Assembly (NCBI GenBank): GCA_041166085.1
Contig: JBEEFP010000055.1
Span: 62,001 to 126,000 of the forward strand
Length of the DNA: 64,000 nucleotides
Reading direction: 5' to 3'
From: JBEEFP01 sp041166085
GTDB taxonomy: Bacteria; Actinomycetota; Acidimicrobiia; Acidimicrobiales; JAFATL01
Shown here piece by piece: positions 1 through 7,195 of this stretch. The notes beneath the pieces are model-generated. The model saw nothing but the letters and a program-made list of their open reading frames with translations. It was not told the origin of the DNA and searched no databases. Position numbers and translations under genes: made by a program. Positions within the stretch are counted from its first letter, which is position 1, and each line of letters opens with the position of its first letter.

Positions 1-1
1 G

Positions 2-160
2 CTGGGTATGAACGACGCGCCGCAGTCGCTCGAGCCCTTGCTCGAGATGCACCGCCGCGACCGCGAGAGCGGCCTCATGGACGCACCCTGGCCGCCCGTC
101 TACCCCAAGCAGCCCGACGAGCCGCCGCGGGTCGCGCCCAGCCGCGCCAAGAAGAGCTAG
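2..160 (+). CDS. C-terminal end of a LigD-type DNA polymerase domain protein (partial)
   Basis: Only the last 52 residues are in the window; the frame is open from base 2 to a TAG stop at 158-160. The tail reads ...MDAPWPPVYPKQPDEPP, then RVAPSRAKK, which matches the conserved ending I know from actinobacterial LigD-like polymerase/primase domains used in non-homologous end joining (typically DAPWPPxxPKxPGEPPRVxPSR). The family assignment rests on this tail only, since the catalytic part lies outside. The stop overlaps the stop of the convergent acyl-CoA synthetase by 3 bases. Confidence 0.55.
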   Translation: MGMNDAPQSLEPLLEMHRRDRESGLMDAPWPPVYPKQPDEPPRVAPSRAKKS

Positions 161-1719
161 TTGACGCCGCGCTCCTTGCCCTTCCAGTAGGGCGCACGCA
201 GCTCGCGCCGCAGGATCTTGCCGGACGGGTTGCGGGGCAGCTCGGCCACGAATTCCACGGACGTCGGGCACTTGAACCCGGCAAGGCGCTCACGGCTGAA
301 GGTGACGATGTCATCGGCCGACGGGTCGGTGCCTTCGGCCCTCACGACGATGGCCTTCACCGTCTCGCCCCACTTGTCGCTGGGGACGCCGATGGCAGCG
401 ACGTCGGCGACGTCGGGGTGGGACATGAGCGCGTTCTCGATCTCGGCCGGGTAGATGTTCTCGCCCCCCGAGATGATCATGTCCTTGACCCGGTCGTGGA
501 TGTAGAGGTAGCCGTCGTCGTCGAAGTAGCCGGCGTCACCCGTCTTGAGCCATCCGTCGGGGGTGATGGTCGCCGCCGTCTCGGCCGGCTTCTGCCAGTA
601 GCCCTTCATGTTCTGGCCGGTGCGGGCCCAGATCTCCCCGACCCCGCCAACCGCAGCGTCCTCGCCGGTTTCCGCGGACACGACGCGCAGCTCGACGCCG
701 GTTATGGGCTTCCCCGCGGCGCGCAGACGGTGGGCGTTGGGGCCGTGCGGGTCGTGGTCCTCGGGCATGAGGCAGACGATGGCGCCCGTGGTCTCCGTCA
801 TCCCGTAGGCCTGGATGAAGTTGCACCCGAACACCCCGATGGACTTCGACAGCACCTCCACCGAGATGGGTGACGCGCCGTAGACGATGGTTCGCAACGC
901 AGAGAAGTCCATGTCCTGCACGCCCGGGACCATGAGCATGAACTGCAGCACGGCGGGCACCGCGAAGAGGTTGGTGACGCCCTTCTCCGGAATCAGCTGC
1001 AACATGGCGACCGGATCGACCTCGCGCATCAGGATCGAATGGCAGCCGACGAAGAGTCCGACGGTCGCATACCCGCTCCCACCGATGTGGAACAGCGGCA
1101 TGGCGACGAGGTTCACGCTGTTCTCGTCGAAGCCCCAGTCCGGCGCCGCCGTCGGCAGGAGCGCGAACAGGTTGTTGTTGGTGAGCATCACGCCCTTGGG
1201 CAGGCCGGTGGTGCCCGACGTGTACAGCTGAAAGGCCACGTCGTCGGGACCGGACTGCACACCGGGGTCCTCGGCCGGTTGTGCGCCGACCCAGCTCTCG
1301 TAGTCCTGATGACGGGCGTGGTCGCCCACGACGATGAACTTCTTCACCGTTGCCAGCTCCGACTCGATCTGGTCGAGCACCGGGACGAACTCTGCGCCCA
1401 CGACGAACACCTTGGCCTGCGAGTCCTGCACGATCTGCGCGACCTCAGGTGGGGCCAGGCGCCAGTTCACCGCCACGTTGACGGCGTTGATCTTGCCGCC
1501 GCCCAGCAGCAGCTCGAAGTACTCGACGCTGTTCTTGTCGAGGAACGCCACTCGATCGTCCGGCCCGACGCCCTCGGCCGCGAGGGCCTGGGCGACCTGG
1601 CTCGAACGGGCGTCGAGCTCCCCGAAGGTCCAGGTGCGGTCGCCGTAGGTCAAGGCGGGACGGTCGGGACGCTCACGCCCGTGCACCCGCGCCATCTCGG
1701 CAATGGTGGTGATCGACAT
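157..1719 (-). CDS. Acyl-CoA synthetase (AMP-forming, ANL superfamily)
   Basis: 520 residues, normal length for a fatty-acyl/aryl-CoA ligase. It should activate a carboxylic acid with ATP to an acyl-adenylate and then form the CoA thioester. Visible family motifs are the phosphate-binding loop YTSGTTGLPKG (about residues 166-176), the AYGMTETTG adenylate-binding motif in the middle, the hinge region GWLKTGDAGYFDDDGYLY followed by DRVKDMIISGGENIYP, and the C-terminal catalytic lysine in RNPSGKILRREL. The ATG at 1717-1719 is chosen because the fold begins there; the open frame extends upstream but without family similarity. It is divergent from the nitroreductase, 24 bases away. Substrate cannot be told from sequence; medium- or long-chain fatty acids or aromatic acids are all possible. 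Confidence 0.9.
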   Translation of the reverse strand: MSITTIAEMARVHGRERPDRPALTYGDRTWTFGELDARSSQVAQALAAEGVGPDDRVAFLDKNSVEYFELLLGGGKINAVNVAVNWRLAPPEVAQIVQDSQAKVFVVGAEFVPVLDQIESELATVKKFIVVGDHARHQDYESWVGAQPAEDPGVQSGPDDVAFQLYTSGTTGLPKGVMLTNNNLFALLPTAAPDWGFDENSVNLVAMPLFHIGGSGYATVGLFVGCHSILMREVDPVAMLQLIPEKGVTNLFAVPAVLQFMLMVPGVQDMDFSALRTIVYGASPISVEVLSKSIGVFGCNFIQAYGMTETTGAIVCLMPEDHDPHGPNAHRLRAAGKPITGVELRVVSAETGEDAAVGGVGEIWARTGQNMKGYWQKPAETAATITPDGWLKTGDAGYFDDDGYLYIHDRVKDMIISGGENIYPAEIENALMSHPDVADVAAIGVPSDKWGETVKAIVVRAEGTDPSADDIVTFSRERLAGFKCPTSVEFVAELPRNPSGKILRRELRAPYWKGKERGVN

Positions 1720-1743
1720 GGCCGGGAGGCTAACCAGGAGGAC

Positions 1744-2436
1744 ATGGACCTGCTCGAAGCCCTCCGCACCACCGGCGCCGTCCGTGAGTTCCGACCCGAA
1801 CCGGTGGCGGACGACGTGCTGTGGCGCATCCTCGACACGGCGCGCTTCTCCCCGAGCGGGGGAAATAGCCAAGGGTGGCGGGTCGTGGTGGTGCAGGACC
1901 CGGCCAAGAAGCGCGCCCTTCGCGACCTCTATCTGCCCGGTTGGTACGAGTACTTGGCCATCTCCGCCGCGGGGATGCGCCCGTGGTCACCGGTCAACGA
2001 CCGCGACGCGGAGGCACGCGCGGCCGCAGGCGCGCCCGAGGTGGCGGCCGCGGCCGCGGCCGGGCCCGGCGGGTTCGCCGAGCACCTCGATGCCGCACCG
2101 GTGCTCCTCGCCTTGTTCGTTGACCTGGGCGCCGTCGCCGCGCTCGACCGTGACCTCGATCGCTACGGGTTCGCCGGTGGCGCGTCCGTCTACCCGTTCG
2201 CCTGGAACGTGCTGCTGTCCGCGCGCGAGGAGGGTCTCGGGGGCGTCATCACCACCATGTGCGTGCGGGCCGAGCCCGAGGTGAAGGCGCTCCTCGACGC
2301 GCCGGAGCACCTGGCGTTGGCCGCCGTCATCGCCCTCGGCCGTCCCGTGCGTCAGCTCCGCCGCCTCAGCCGGCGCCCGGTCGAGGAGTTCGCGACGGTG
2401 GACACCGTCGGCGGCCGCCCCTTCCGTACGTCCTGA
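1744..2436 (+). CDS. Nitroreductase family protein (FMN-dependent)
   Basis: 230 residues beginning MDLLEALRTTGAVREF, the classical nitroreductase N-terminus in which a family Arg contacts FMN; the family motif FSPSGGNSQGWRVVVV follows at about residues 36-51. A Gly-rich C-terminal part (LGGVITTMCV) contributes to the flavin site in this family. An AGGAGG ribosome-binding site lies just before the ATG at 1744. These proteins reduce nitro groups, quinones or enones using NAD(P)H. The middle (about residues 80-110) is Ala/Gly-rich and poorly conserved. The neighbouring acyl-CoA synthetase reads away from it, so the two probably share the 24-base promoter region. Confidence 0.85.
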   Translation: MDLLEALRTTGAVREFRPEPVADDVLWRILDTARFSPSGGNSQGWRVVVVQDPAKKRALRDLYLPGWYEYLAISAAGMRPWSPVNDRDAEARAAAGAPEVAAAAAAGPGGFAEHLDAAPVLLALFVDLGAVAALDRDLDRYGFAGGASVYPFAWNVLLSAREEGLGGVITTMCVRAEPEVKALLDAPEHLALAAVIALGRPVRQLRRLSRRPVEEFATVDTVGGRPFRTS

Positions 2437-2442
2437 CCGGCC

Positions 2443-2448
2443 TACGCT
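2443..2448 (+). promoter_or_regulatory. Leaderless-type -10 box of the adenylate kinase gene
   Basis: TACGCT (TAnnnT consensus) lies 8 bases before the GTG at 2457. This spacing puts the transcription start at or next to the start codon. No Shine-Dalgarno sequence is visible. Confidence 0.5.
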
Positions 2449-2456
2449 CGACAGCC

Positions 2457-3035
2457 GTGACCCTGCGGGCTCTGCTGTTGGCGGCGCCCGGTGCGGGCAA
2501 GGGGACGCAAGGTACGCGGCTGGCCGAGCACTACCACGTGCCCCACCTGGCCACCGGCGACCTGTTACGGAAGCACGTGGCCGACGGCACATCCATCGGC
2601 CAGACGGCCCAGGGGTTCATGGATCGCGGCGACCTCGTCCCGGATGCGCTCGTGCTCGAACTGGTCGGGACTGCCATCGCCGGGCCTCCACCCCTCGAGG
2701 GCTTCGTGCTCGACGGCTTCCCGCGCACGCTGGAGCAGGCGGAGTCGGCGTTCCGCTGGGGCCAGGACCGAGCTCGTACCTTCCACGCGGTCGTGAGCCT
2801 TCGCGTCGGCACCGACGAGCTCGTGCGGCGACTCCTGCATCGGGGCGCGGAGGCGGGGCGGATGGACGACAACGAGGTGACCATCCGCGCCCGCCTCGAC
2901 GTCTACGAGCGGTTGACCGAGCCGCTGCTCGCCTTCTACCGCGACAGGGGCATTCTCGTCGCCGTCGACGGCACCGGTGCGGTGGACGAGATCTTCGACC
3001 GGATCCTCACCGCCATCGCGCCCCACGTCGACTGA
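2457..3035 (+). CDS. adk: Adenylate kinase (short form)
   Basis: 192 residues. It catalyses ATP + AMP to 2 ADP in the cytosol. Motifs in order: P-loop APGAGKGT (about residues 10-17; the first Gly of the usual GxPGxGKGT is Ala), AMP-binding LATGDLLRKH, the conserved DGFPRTLEQAE, and GRMDDNEVTIRARL from the core after a short LID. The long zinc-type LID is absent, as in actinobacterial short adenylate kinases. The GTG start at 2457 is supported by a TACGCT -10 box 8 bases upstream. The gene is not in the usual secY-adk-map ribosomal context, so it may be a second copy rather than the housekeeping one; that is inference. Confidence 0.88.
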   Translation: MTLRALLLAAPGAGKGTQGTRLAEHYHVPHLATGDLLRKHVADGTSIGQTAQGFMDRGDLVPDALVLELVGTAIAGPPPLEGFVLDGFPRTLEQAESAFRWGQDRARTFHAVVSLRVGTDELVRRLLHRGAEAGRMDDNEVTIRARLDVYERLTEPLLAFYRDRGILVAVDGTGAVDEIFDRILTAIAPHVD

Positions 3036-3139
3036 CCCACAGGCCGACTCTTCCCCCGCGGATCTGGTGCACCTCCGTGCCCAGGAATGCGCCCAAGTGC
3101 ACCAGGTCCAGGTGGCGGCGTCCGTTCGCGTCCGACGCG

Positions 3140-3213
3140 GAAAACTGTGCAGAGAAGCGGGGGTGGAAACCTGGCAGATCGGGCAAAACGGGCCCCACTT
3201 CTCTGCAATGGTT
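3140..3213 (+). repeat. Dispersed palindromic repeat, copy 1
   Basis: A 74-base element in the convergent gap between adk and the pyruvate kinase gene. Its ends form a perfect 10-base inverted repeat, TGCAGAGAAG (3148-3157) with CTTCTCTGCA (3198-3207), extended inward by GGGG/CCCC across one mismatch and outward by AAAC/GTTT. The interior holds GGTGGAAACC, which can fold as a GNRA-capped mini-hairpin. The reverse complement of 33949-34022 matches it at 67 of 74 positions. No credible reading frame runs through it. Function unknown; a REP-like element, bidirectional terminator or small RNA are all possible. Confidence 0.85.
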
Positions 3214-3272
3214 TGGCGGACGGCCCACGACAGGCCCGCCGAGACCGCAACGCTCGTTGTGTGCGGGGTTGG

Positions 3273-4724
3273 TCAGCGGACGCGCACGAGTCGCAGCGTG
3301 TCGGTTGCCGGCGCCGGGTCGTGGGGATCGCCGGCCAGCACCGCGACCACGTCGTCGCGTTTGGCCATCCCCCGCTCGACCGCCTCCTGCACCGCGAACC
3401 ACACGATCTCGTCGGTGGTGGCGCGGCGCTCGGCGAGCACCGGCTCGACGCCCCACGACAAAGTGAGCTGGCGCAGCGTCCGCTCGGACGGCGTGGCCGC
3501 GAGGATGGGCACCGGCGGACGGAAGCGAGCAATGACGCGGGCGGTCGTGCCGCTGCTGGTGCAGGCGATGATGGCGACGGCGCCCGCGTCGACGGCGGCA
3601 CTGAAGGCGGCCGCCGAGGTCGCTTCGGTGATGCGCTGCGTCGGCGACGCGTGTTCGAGCCGGACAGGTTGTTCGGACACCAGGCGGGAGCTCCACGCCA
3701 CATGGTCGAAGTCGCGTTCGGCCCGCGCTGCGATCGTGCTCATGGTGCTCACGGTGACGGCCGGATCGTCGCCGATGGCTGTCTCGGCCGACAGCATCAG
3801 GGCCGAGGTCCCGTCGAACACGGCGTTGGCCACGTCACTCACCTCGGCGCGCGTCGGCACCGGCGCGTGCACCATCGACTCGAGCATCTGGGTGGCGGTG
3901 ATGACCGGTCGGCCGTAGAAGATGCCAGTACGGATGATGCGCTTCTGGTAGTGGGGCACGTCTTCCAGCCGGCAGCGCACGCCCAGGTCGCCGCGGGCGA
4001 CCATGATCACATCAGACGCCTGCACGATCTCGTCGAGCGCGTCGACCGCCTCCTGGGTCTCGATCTTTGCGATCACGAACGCTCCGGTCCCGCCGCACGC
4101 CCGCCGGACGCGGATGATGTCGTCAGCCGCACGCACGAAGGAGACGGCCACCGCGTCGATGCCCGCATCGAGGACGCCCTCGAGCAGGCGCAGGTCGTCG
4201 GGGGTCGGCGTGGCGGTGGATATCCGGGACGCAGGCAGGTGCAGCCCGGGACGACCGAGGAGCCGGCCGCCGTTGCGGACGACGGCCACGGCCTTGCCCG
4301 CGCTGTCGACCCGCTCGACCACGAGCGAGACGCCGCCGTCACCGAGGGCGACCCGGTCCCCGGGATGCAGCTGGCCGATCACGCCGGCCCCCTCCACCGC
4401 GATCGTCGACGAGTCGCTCCCGGTCGCGTCCGCACCTTCGCGCAGCTCCACGGTGGTGCCCTCACCCAGCCATGCGCCGCCGTCCGGGAACGACCGCACG
4501 CGCAACTTCGGTCCGGGCAGGTCGACGAAGATGCCGACGGGCCGGTCGAGCTGCGCTTCGGCGGCGCGCACCGCGGCGATGCGACGGCGGGCGTCGGTGA
4601 CGCTGCCGTGGGCGAGGGAGACGCGGACCACGTCGACCCCGCTCGCCAGCACCGCCGCGAGGACGCGGTCGTCGTCGGTCGCGGGCCCGGCGGTCGCCAC
4701 GATCTTGGTGCGCCGGTTGGTCAT
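3273..4724 (-). CDS. pyk: Pyruvate kinase, divergent (predicted K+-independent type)
   Basis: 483 residues, complete TIM barrel, B domain and C-terminal domain. It converts phosphoenolpyruvate + ADP to pyruvate + ATP. Recognisable motifs are KIVATAGPA at the N-terminus, the catalytic VIAKIETQEA, the metal/substrate segment VARGDLGV, TATQMLESM and ALMLSAETA. Two deviations matter: the usual RxNFSHG is RVSLAHG, and the usual DTKGPEIR is DLPGPKLR. The Asn, Ser and Thr that bind K+ and the Glu of GPE are thereby replaced, Glu by Lys, the pattern known for K+-independent pyruvate kinases. The start is the ATG at 4722-4724, directly at the KIVATAGP motif. It lies 4 bases downstream of the LLM flavoprotein stop, so the two are probably co-transcribed. 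Confidence 0.87.
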   Translation of the reverse strand: MTNRRTKIVATAGPATDDDRVLAAVLASGVDVVRVSLAHGSVTDARRRIAAVRAAEAQLDRPVGIFVDLPGPKLRVRSFPDGGAWLGEGTTVELREGADATGSDSSTIAVEGAGVIGQLHPGDRVALGDGGVSLVVERVDSAGKAVAVVRNGGRLLGRPGLHLPASRISTATPTPDDLRLLEGVLDAGIDAVAVSFVRAADDIIRVRRACGGTGAFVIAKIETQEAVDALDEIVQASDVIMVARGDLGVRCRLEDVPHYQKRIIRTGIFYGRPVITATQMLESMVHAPVPTRAEVSDVANAVFDGTSALMLSAETAIGDDPAVTVSTMSTIAARAERDFDHVAWSSRLVSEQPVRLEHASPTQRITEATSAAAFSAAVDAGAVAIIACTSSGTTARVIARFRPPVPILAATPSERTLRQLTLSWGVEPVLAERRATTDEIVWFAVQEAVERGMAKRDDVVAVLAGDPHDPAPATDTLRLVRVR

Positions 4725-4728
4725 GAGG

Positions 4729-5601
4729 TCAGCGCCCGCCGAGCCCGAGGCCCTCGGCTGCTCTGCTGAGCGCGGCCAGGTGGCCGTCGACACCTCCGAG
4801 CCCCGCTCCCATCGTGTTGACCCCGAGGTGGGTGGCGCCGGCTCGCTCCCACCGGCCCACGTGATCGACGACCTGCTCGACGCCCTTGTCGCCCCACGCC
4901 ACCCGTCCTTCCATGCCGAGCGACGACGGGTCGCGTCCCACTTCACGCGCCGCCTCGTCCACCACTGCTTTGAGCTCGTCGAGGCGCGGCCCCGGCGGCA
5001 CCATCGGGAACCAACCGTCGGCCAGCCGGCCGGCGCGGCGCAGCGCGGGCTCGGAGGCGGCGCCGAACCACACCGGGATGGGGCGCTGCACCGGCAGCGG
5101 AGCCAGACCCGCGCCGGTGACGACCTCGCTCGCGCCCTTGTGGGTGACGGTCTGCTGCGTCCAGAGCATGCGCATCACCGCGACCTGCTCCTCCATGCGC
5201 CGTCCTCGGTCGTGGAAGTTCTTGCCGAGCGCTTCGTACTCCACCGCGTTCCAACCCAACCCGACACCGAGGCGGAACCGGCCGTTGGTCAACAGGTCGA
5301 CCTCGGCCGCCTGCTTGGCGACGAGCACCGTCTGACGCTGCGGCAGGATGATGATGCCAGTCACCAACTCGAGCGACGTCACGGCCGCGAGGTAGCCGAA
5401 GAGCACGAACGGCTCGTGGAAGGTGGTGTGCACGTCGTACGGGCCGGCCCAACCCTCGTGCACGGCGGGGTCGGCGCCCACCACGTGGTCGTACACGAGG
5501 ATGTGCTCGTACCCGAGCGCCGTCACGCCTTCGGCGTAGGCCCGCACCGCGCCCACGTCGCCGCCCAGCTCGGTCTGCGGGAACACCACGCCGATCTGCA
5601 T
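4729..5601 (-). CDS. LLM-class F420-dependent oxidoreductase
   Basis: 290 residues of the luciferase-like monooxygenase fold. The N-terminus MQIGVVFPQTELGGD is typical of the F420-dependent subgroup, as are HILVYDHVVGAD, the segment TGIIILPQRQTVLVAKQAAEVD, and FRLGVGLGWNAVEY followed by PVWFGAASEPALRRAGRLAD. The family uses reduced F420 (or FMN) for hydride transfer to small molecules; substrate unknown. Start ATG at 5599-5601 begins at the first beta strand. It is the first gene of a probable two-gene operon with pyruvate kinase, and a long hairpin lies 59 bases upstream of its start. Confidence 0.88.
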   Translation of the reverse strand: MQIGVVFPQTELGGDVGAVRAYAEGVTALGYEHILVYDHVVGADPAVHEGWAGPYDVHTTFHEPFVLFGYLAAVTSLELVTGIIILPQRQTVLVAKQAAEVDLLTNGRFRLGVGLGWNAVEYEALGKNFHDRGRRMEEQVAVMRMLWTQQTVTHKGASEVVTGAGLAPLPVQRPIPVWFGAASEPALRRAGRLADGWFPMVPPGPRLDELKAVVDEAAREVGRDPSSLGMEGRVAWGDKGVEQVVDHVGRWERAGATHLGVNTMGAGLGGVDGHLAALSRAAEGLGLGGR

Positions 5602-5659
5602 GAGGTCCGGTCTACCCCACCCCAGACCCCTTGCGGACGAGAGCCGCCCGTTGTCGTTC

Positions 5660-5697
5660 TGTGCAATGACCCGGGGCATAGCCCCGGTCATTGCACA
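5660..5697. repeat. Long hairpin with CGGGGC-ATA-GCCCCG core, copy 1
   Basis: The arm TGTGCAATGAC (5660-5670) is perfectly complementary to GTCATTGCACA (5687-5697). Inside, after a single unpaired C, CGGGGC (5672-5677) pairs with GCCCCG (5681-5686) around the loop ATA. It lies between the SDR stop and the LLM start, both on the minus strand, so it could terminate SDR transcription, though no T-run follows. A second hairpin with the same core and loop but different arms lies at 63448-63491. Confidence 0.8.
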
Positions 5698-5730
5698 CAA
5701 GCACCGCGCCGTGCGCGTTCGTCGAGCGGA

Positions 5731-6678
5731 TCAGGGGACGATGGTGCCGAGGGTCGGGCCGTCCGGCTCGTAAGCCCGCTCGGGATCGGCGCGCACCGCC
5801 TCGTCGAGCTTGTGGGCGTCGTCGCCGACCAGGATGCGCCACTCACCGGCGCGCACGCCGTCGAGGATCCTCGTCGCGGCGGAAGCGGCGGACATGGGCG
5901 CGTTGTCGCGGAACATCTCCCCCATCATCTTGACCATCTGTTGGAGGTCGCCATCCGCGATGCCCTCCGCCGGGATGCCACGCCTCGCCATCATCGTGCG
6001 CACGTCGTCCAACTCCTCTGGCGTCATGGCGTCAGGGTCGGAGCCGTGGGCCAGCCGGGTGTTGGTGACGATGTTCGTGCCGATGTGCCCCGGCATGACG
6101 ACCGCCACCTTGACGTGCGGCGCGTTGACCTTGAAGTCCTCCATCAGCGACTCCGAGAAGCCCTTCACCGCGAACTTGGCCGTGCTGTAGGCCGTGTGGG
6201 GCATGCCAGGACCGAGCGAGGCCCAGAAGCCGTTCACACTGCTGGTGTTGACCAGGTAGGCGTCCTCACTGGCGATGAGGGCGGGCACGAACGCGCGGGT
6301 GCAGTTGTAGACCCCGCCCCATGTCACGCCGAACGTGCGCTCCCACTCCTCGCGCTTGGAGGTGATGAAGCTGCCGCCGCCCGCGATGCCGGCGTTGTTG
6401 AAGAGCAGGTCGATGTGCTCTGTGCCGTGCTGCGCGAGCACCGCATCGCGGAACGCGTTGACTCGGACCTCGTCGCCGACGTCACAGAGGTGGGTGCTGA
6501 CCCGCACGCCCTCGGGGGCTCCGGCCTGAGCCAGCTCGGCCGTCTCGGCCAGCGCGCCCTCGTTGACGTCGCACGTCGCGACCGAGCATCCATCGGCCGC
6601 CAGCTGCACCACGAGCTCGCGGCCCATGCCGCTTCCTCCGCCCGTCACCACTGCCAACCGCCCTGCGAACGAGTCCAC
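5731..6678 (-). CDS. Short-chain dehydrogenase/reductase (SDR)
   Basis: 315 residues. Classical SDR features in order: NAD(P)-binding GGGSGMGRE (about residues 13-21), the acidic residue CDVNE after the second strand suggesting NAD preference, NNAG, the catalytic Ser in NTSSVNG, and the YSTAK catalytic Tyr-Lys. The tail beyond residue 250 is longer than minimal SDRs and carries a WRILVGDDAHKLDEAVRADPERAY block seen in actinobacterial SDRs. The start is GTG at 6676-6678 with an AGGAGG site a few bases upstream. It oxidises or reduces an alcohol/ketone of unknown identity. It stands alone, divergent from the NUDIX gene. Confidence 0.87.
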   Translation of the reverse strand: MDSFAGRLAVVTGGGSGMGRELVVQLAADGCSVATCDVNEGALAETAELAQAGAPEGVRVSTHLCDVGDEVRVNAFRDAVLAQHGTEHIDLLFNNAGIAGGGSFITSKREEWERTFGVTWGGVYNCTRAFVPALIASEDAYLVNTSSVNGFWASLGPGMPHTAYSTAKFAVKGFSESLMEDFKVNAPHVKVAVVMPGHIGTNIVTNTRLAHGSDPDAMTPEELDDVRTMMARRGIPAEGIADGDLQQMVKMMGEMFRDNAPMSAASAATRILDGVRAGEWRILVGDDAHKLDEAVRADPERAYEPDGPTLGTIVP

Positions 6679-6743
6679 GTCTGCCTCCTCAGTCGGCGCG
6701 GACCCTAGTGCCCGTCGAGCCGCCGCTGCGGTAGAACGGCGCT

Positions 6744-7190
6744 GTGCACGGCGATGGGTTCATCACCCTCTCCGACGGGAGCCTGCGCTGGGGCCGCTAC
6801 GGCGCGGCCGGCGTGCTGGTGCGGTCCGGCGAGTCCGTCTTCGTCGCCCAACGGTCGCCCCACTGCCACCAGGGAGGGACGTGGGCCATCCCCGGCGGCG
6901 CGCTCCACAGTGACGAGTCGGCGCTGGAAGGTGCGCTGCGCGAGTTCGCCGAGGAGATCGGTCTGCCCCTCGAGTCCTTCGACGTCGCCACCATCCACGA
7001 GGACGATCACGGGGGTTGGTCGTACTGGACGGTGGTGGTGGACGTGCCGGAGCGCTTCGAGGCGCCCGATCGCCTGCACTGGGAGACGTCGGCGACGGCG
7101 TGGGTCAGCTGGGCCGAGCTGGACGGCCTCGAGCTCCACCCCGCCTTCCGGTCCACCCTCGAGCGACTGGGTCTCTTGGCGTCGAGCTGA
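6744..7190 (+). CDS. NUDIX hydrolase
   Basis: 148 residues with a perfect NUDIX box (GALHSDE, seven residues, REFAEEIGL) at about residues 52-75, which binds the catalytic Mg2+. The family cleaves nucleoside diphosphates linked to another group, such as damaged nucleotides, NDP-sugars or capped molecules. The protein opens with GFITLSDGSLRWGRYGAAGVLV, then AQRSPHCHQGGTWAIPGG, the usual NUDIX entry. GTG at 6744 is taken as start; a weak TAGAAC -10-like box sits 6 bases upstream. The 3' end is 5 bases from the convergent amine oxidase stop. Specific substrate unknown. Confidence 0.88.
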   Translation: MHGDGFITLSDGSLRWGRYGAAGVLVRSGESVFVAQRSPHCHQGGTWAIPGGALHSDESALEGALREFAEEIGLPLESFDVATIHEDDHGGWSYWTVVVDVPERFEAPDRLHWETSATAWVSWAELDGLELHPAFRSTLERLGLLASS

Positions 7191-7195
7191 CCGGT

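Noticed and set aside
4003..6708. A 901-codon plus-strand frame over pyruvate kinase, LLM and SDR genes
   Set aside because: All three minus-strand genes have complete motifs. The plus frame has no domain and is rich in His, Arg and Ala, as expected of a shadow.
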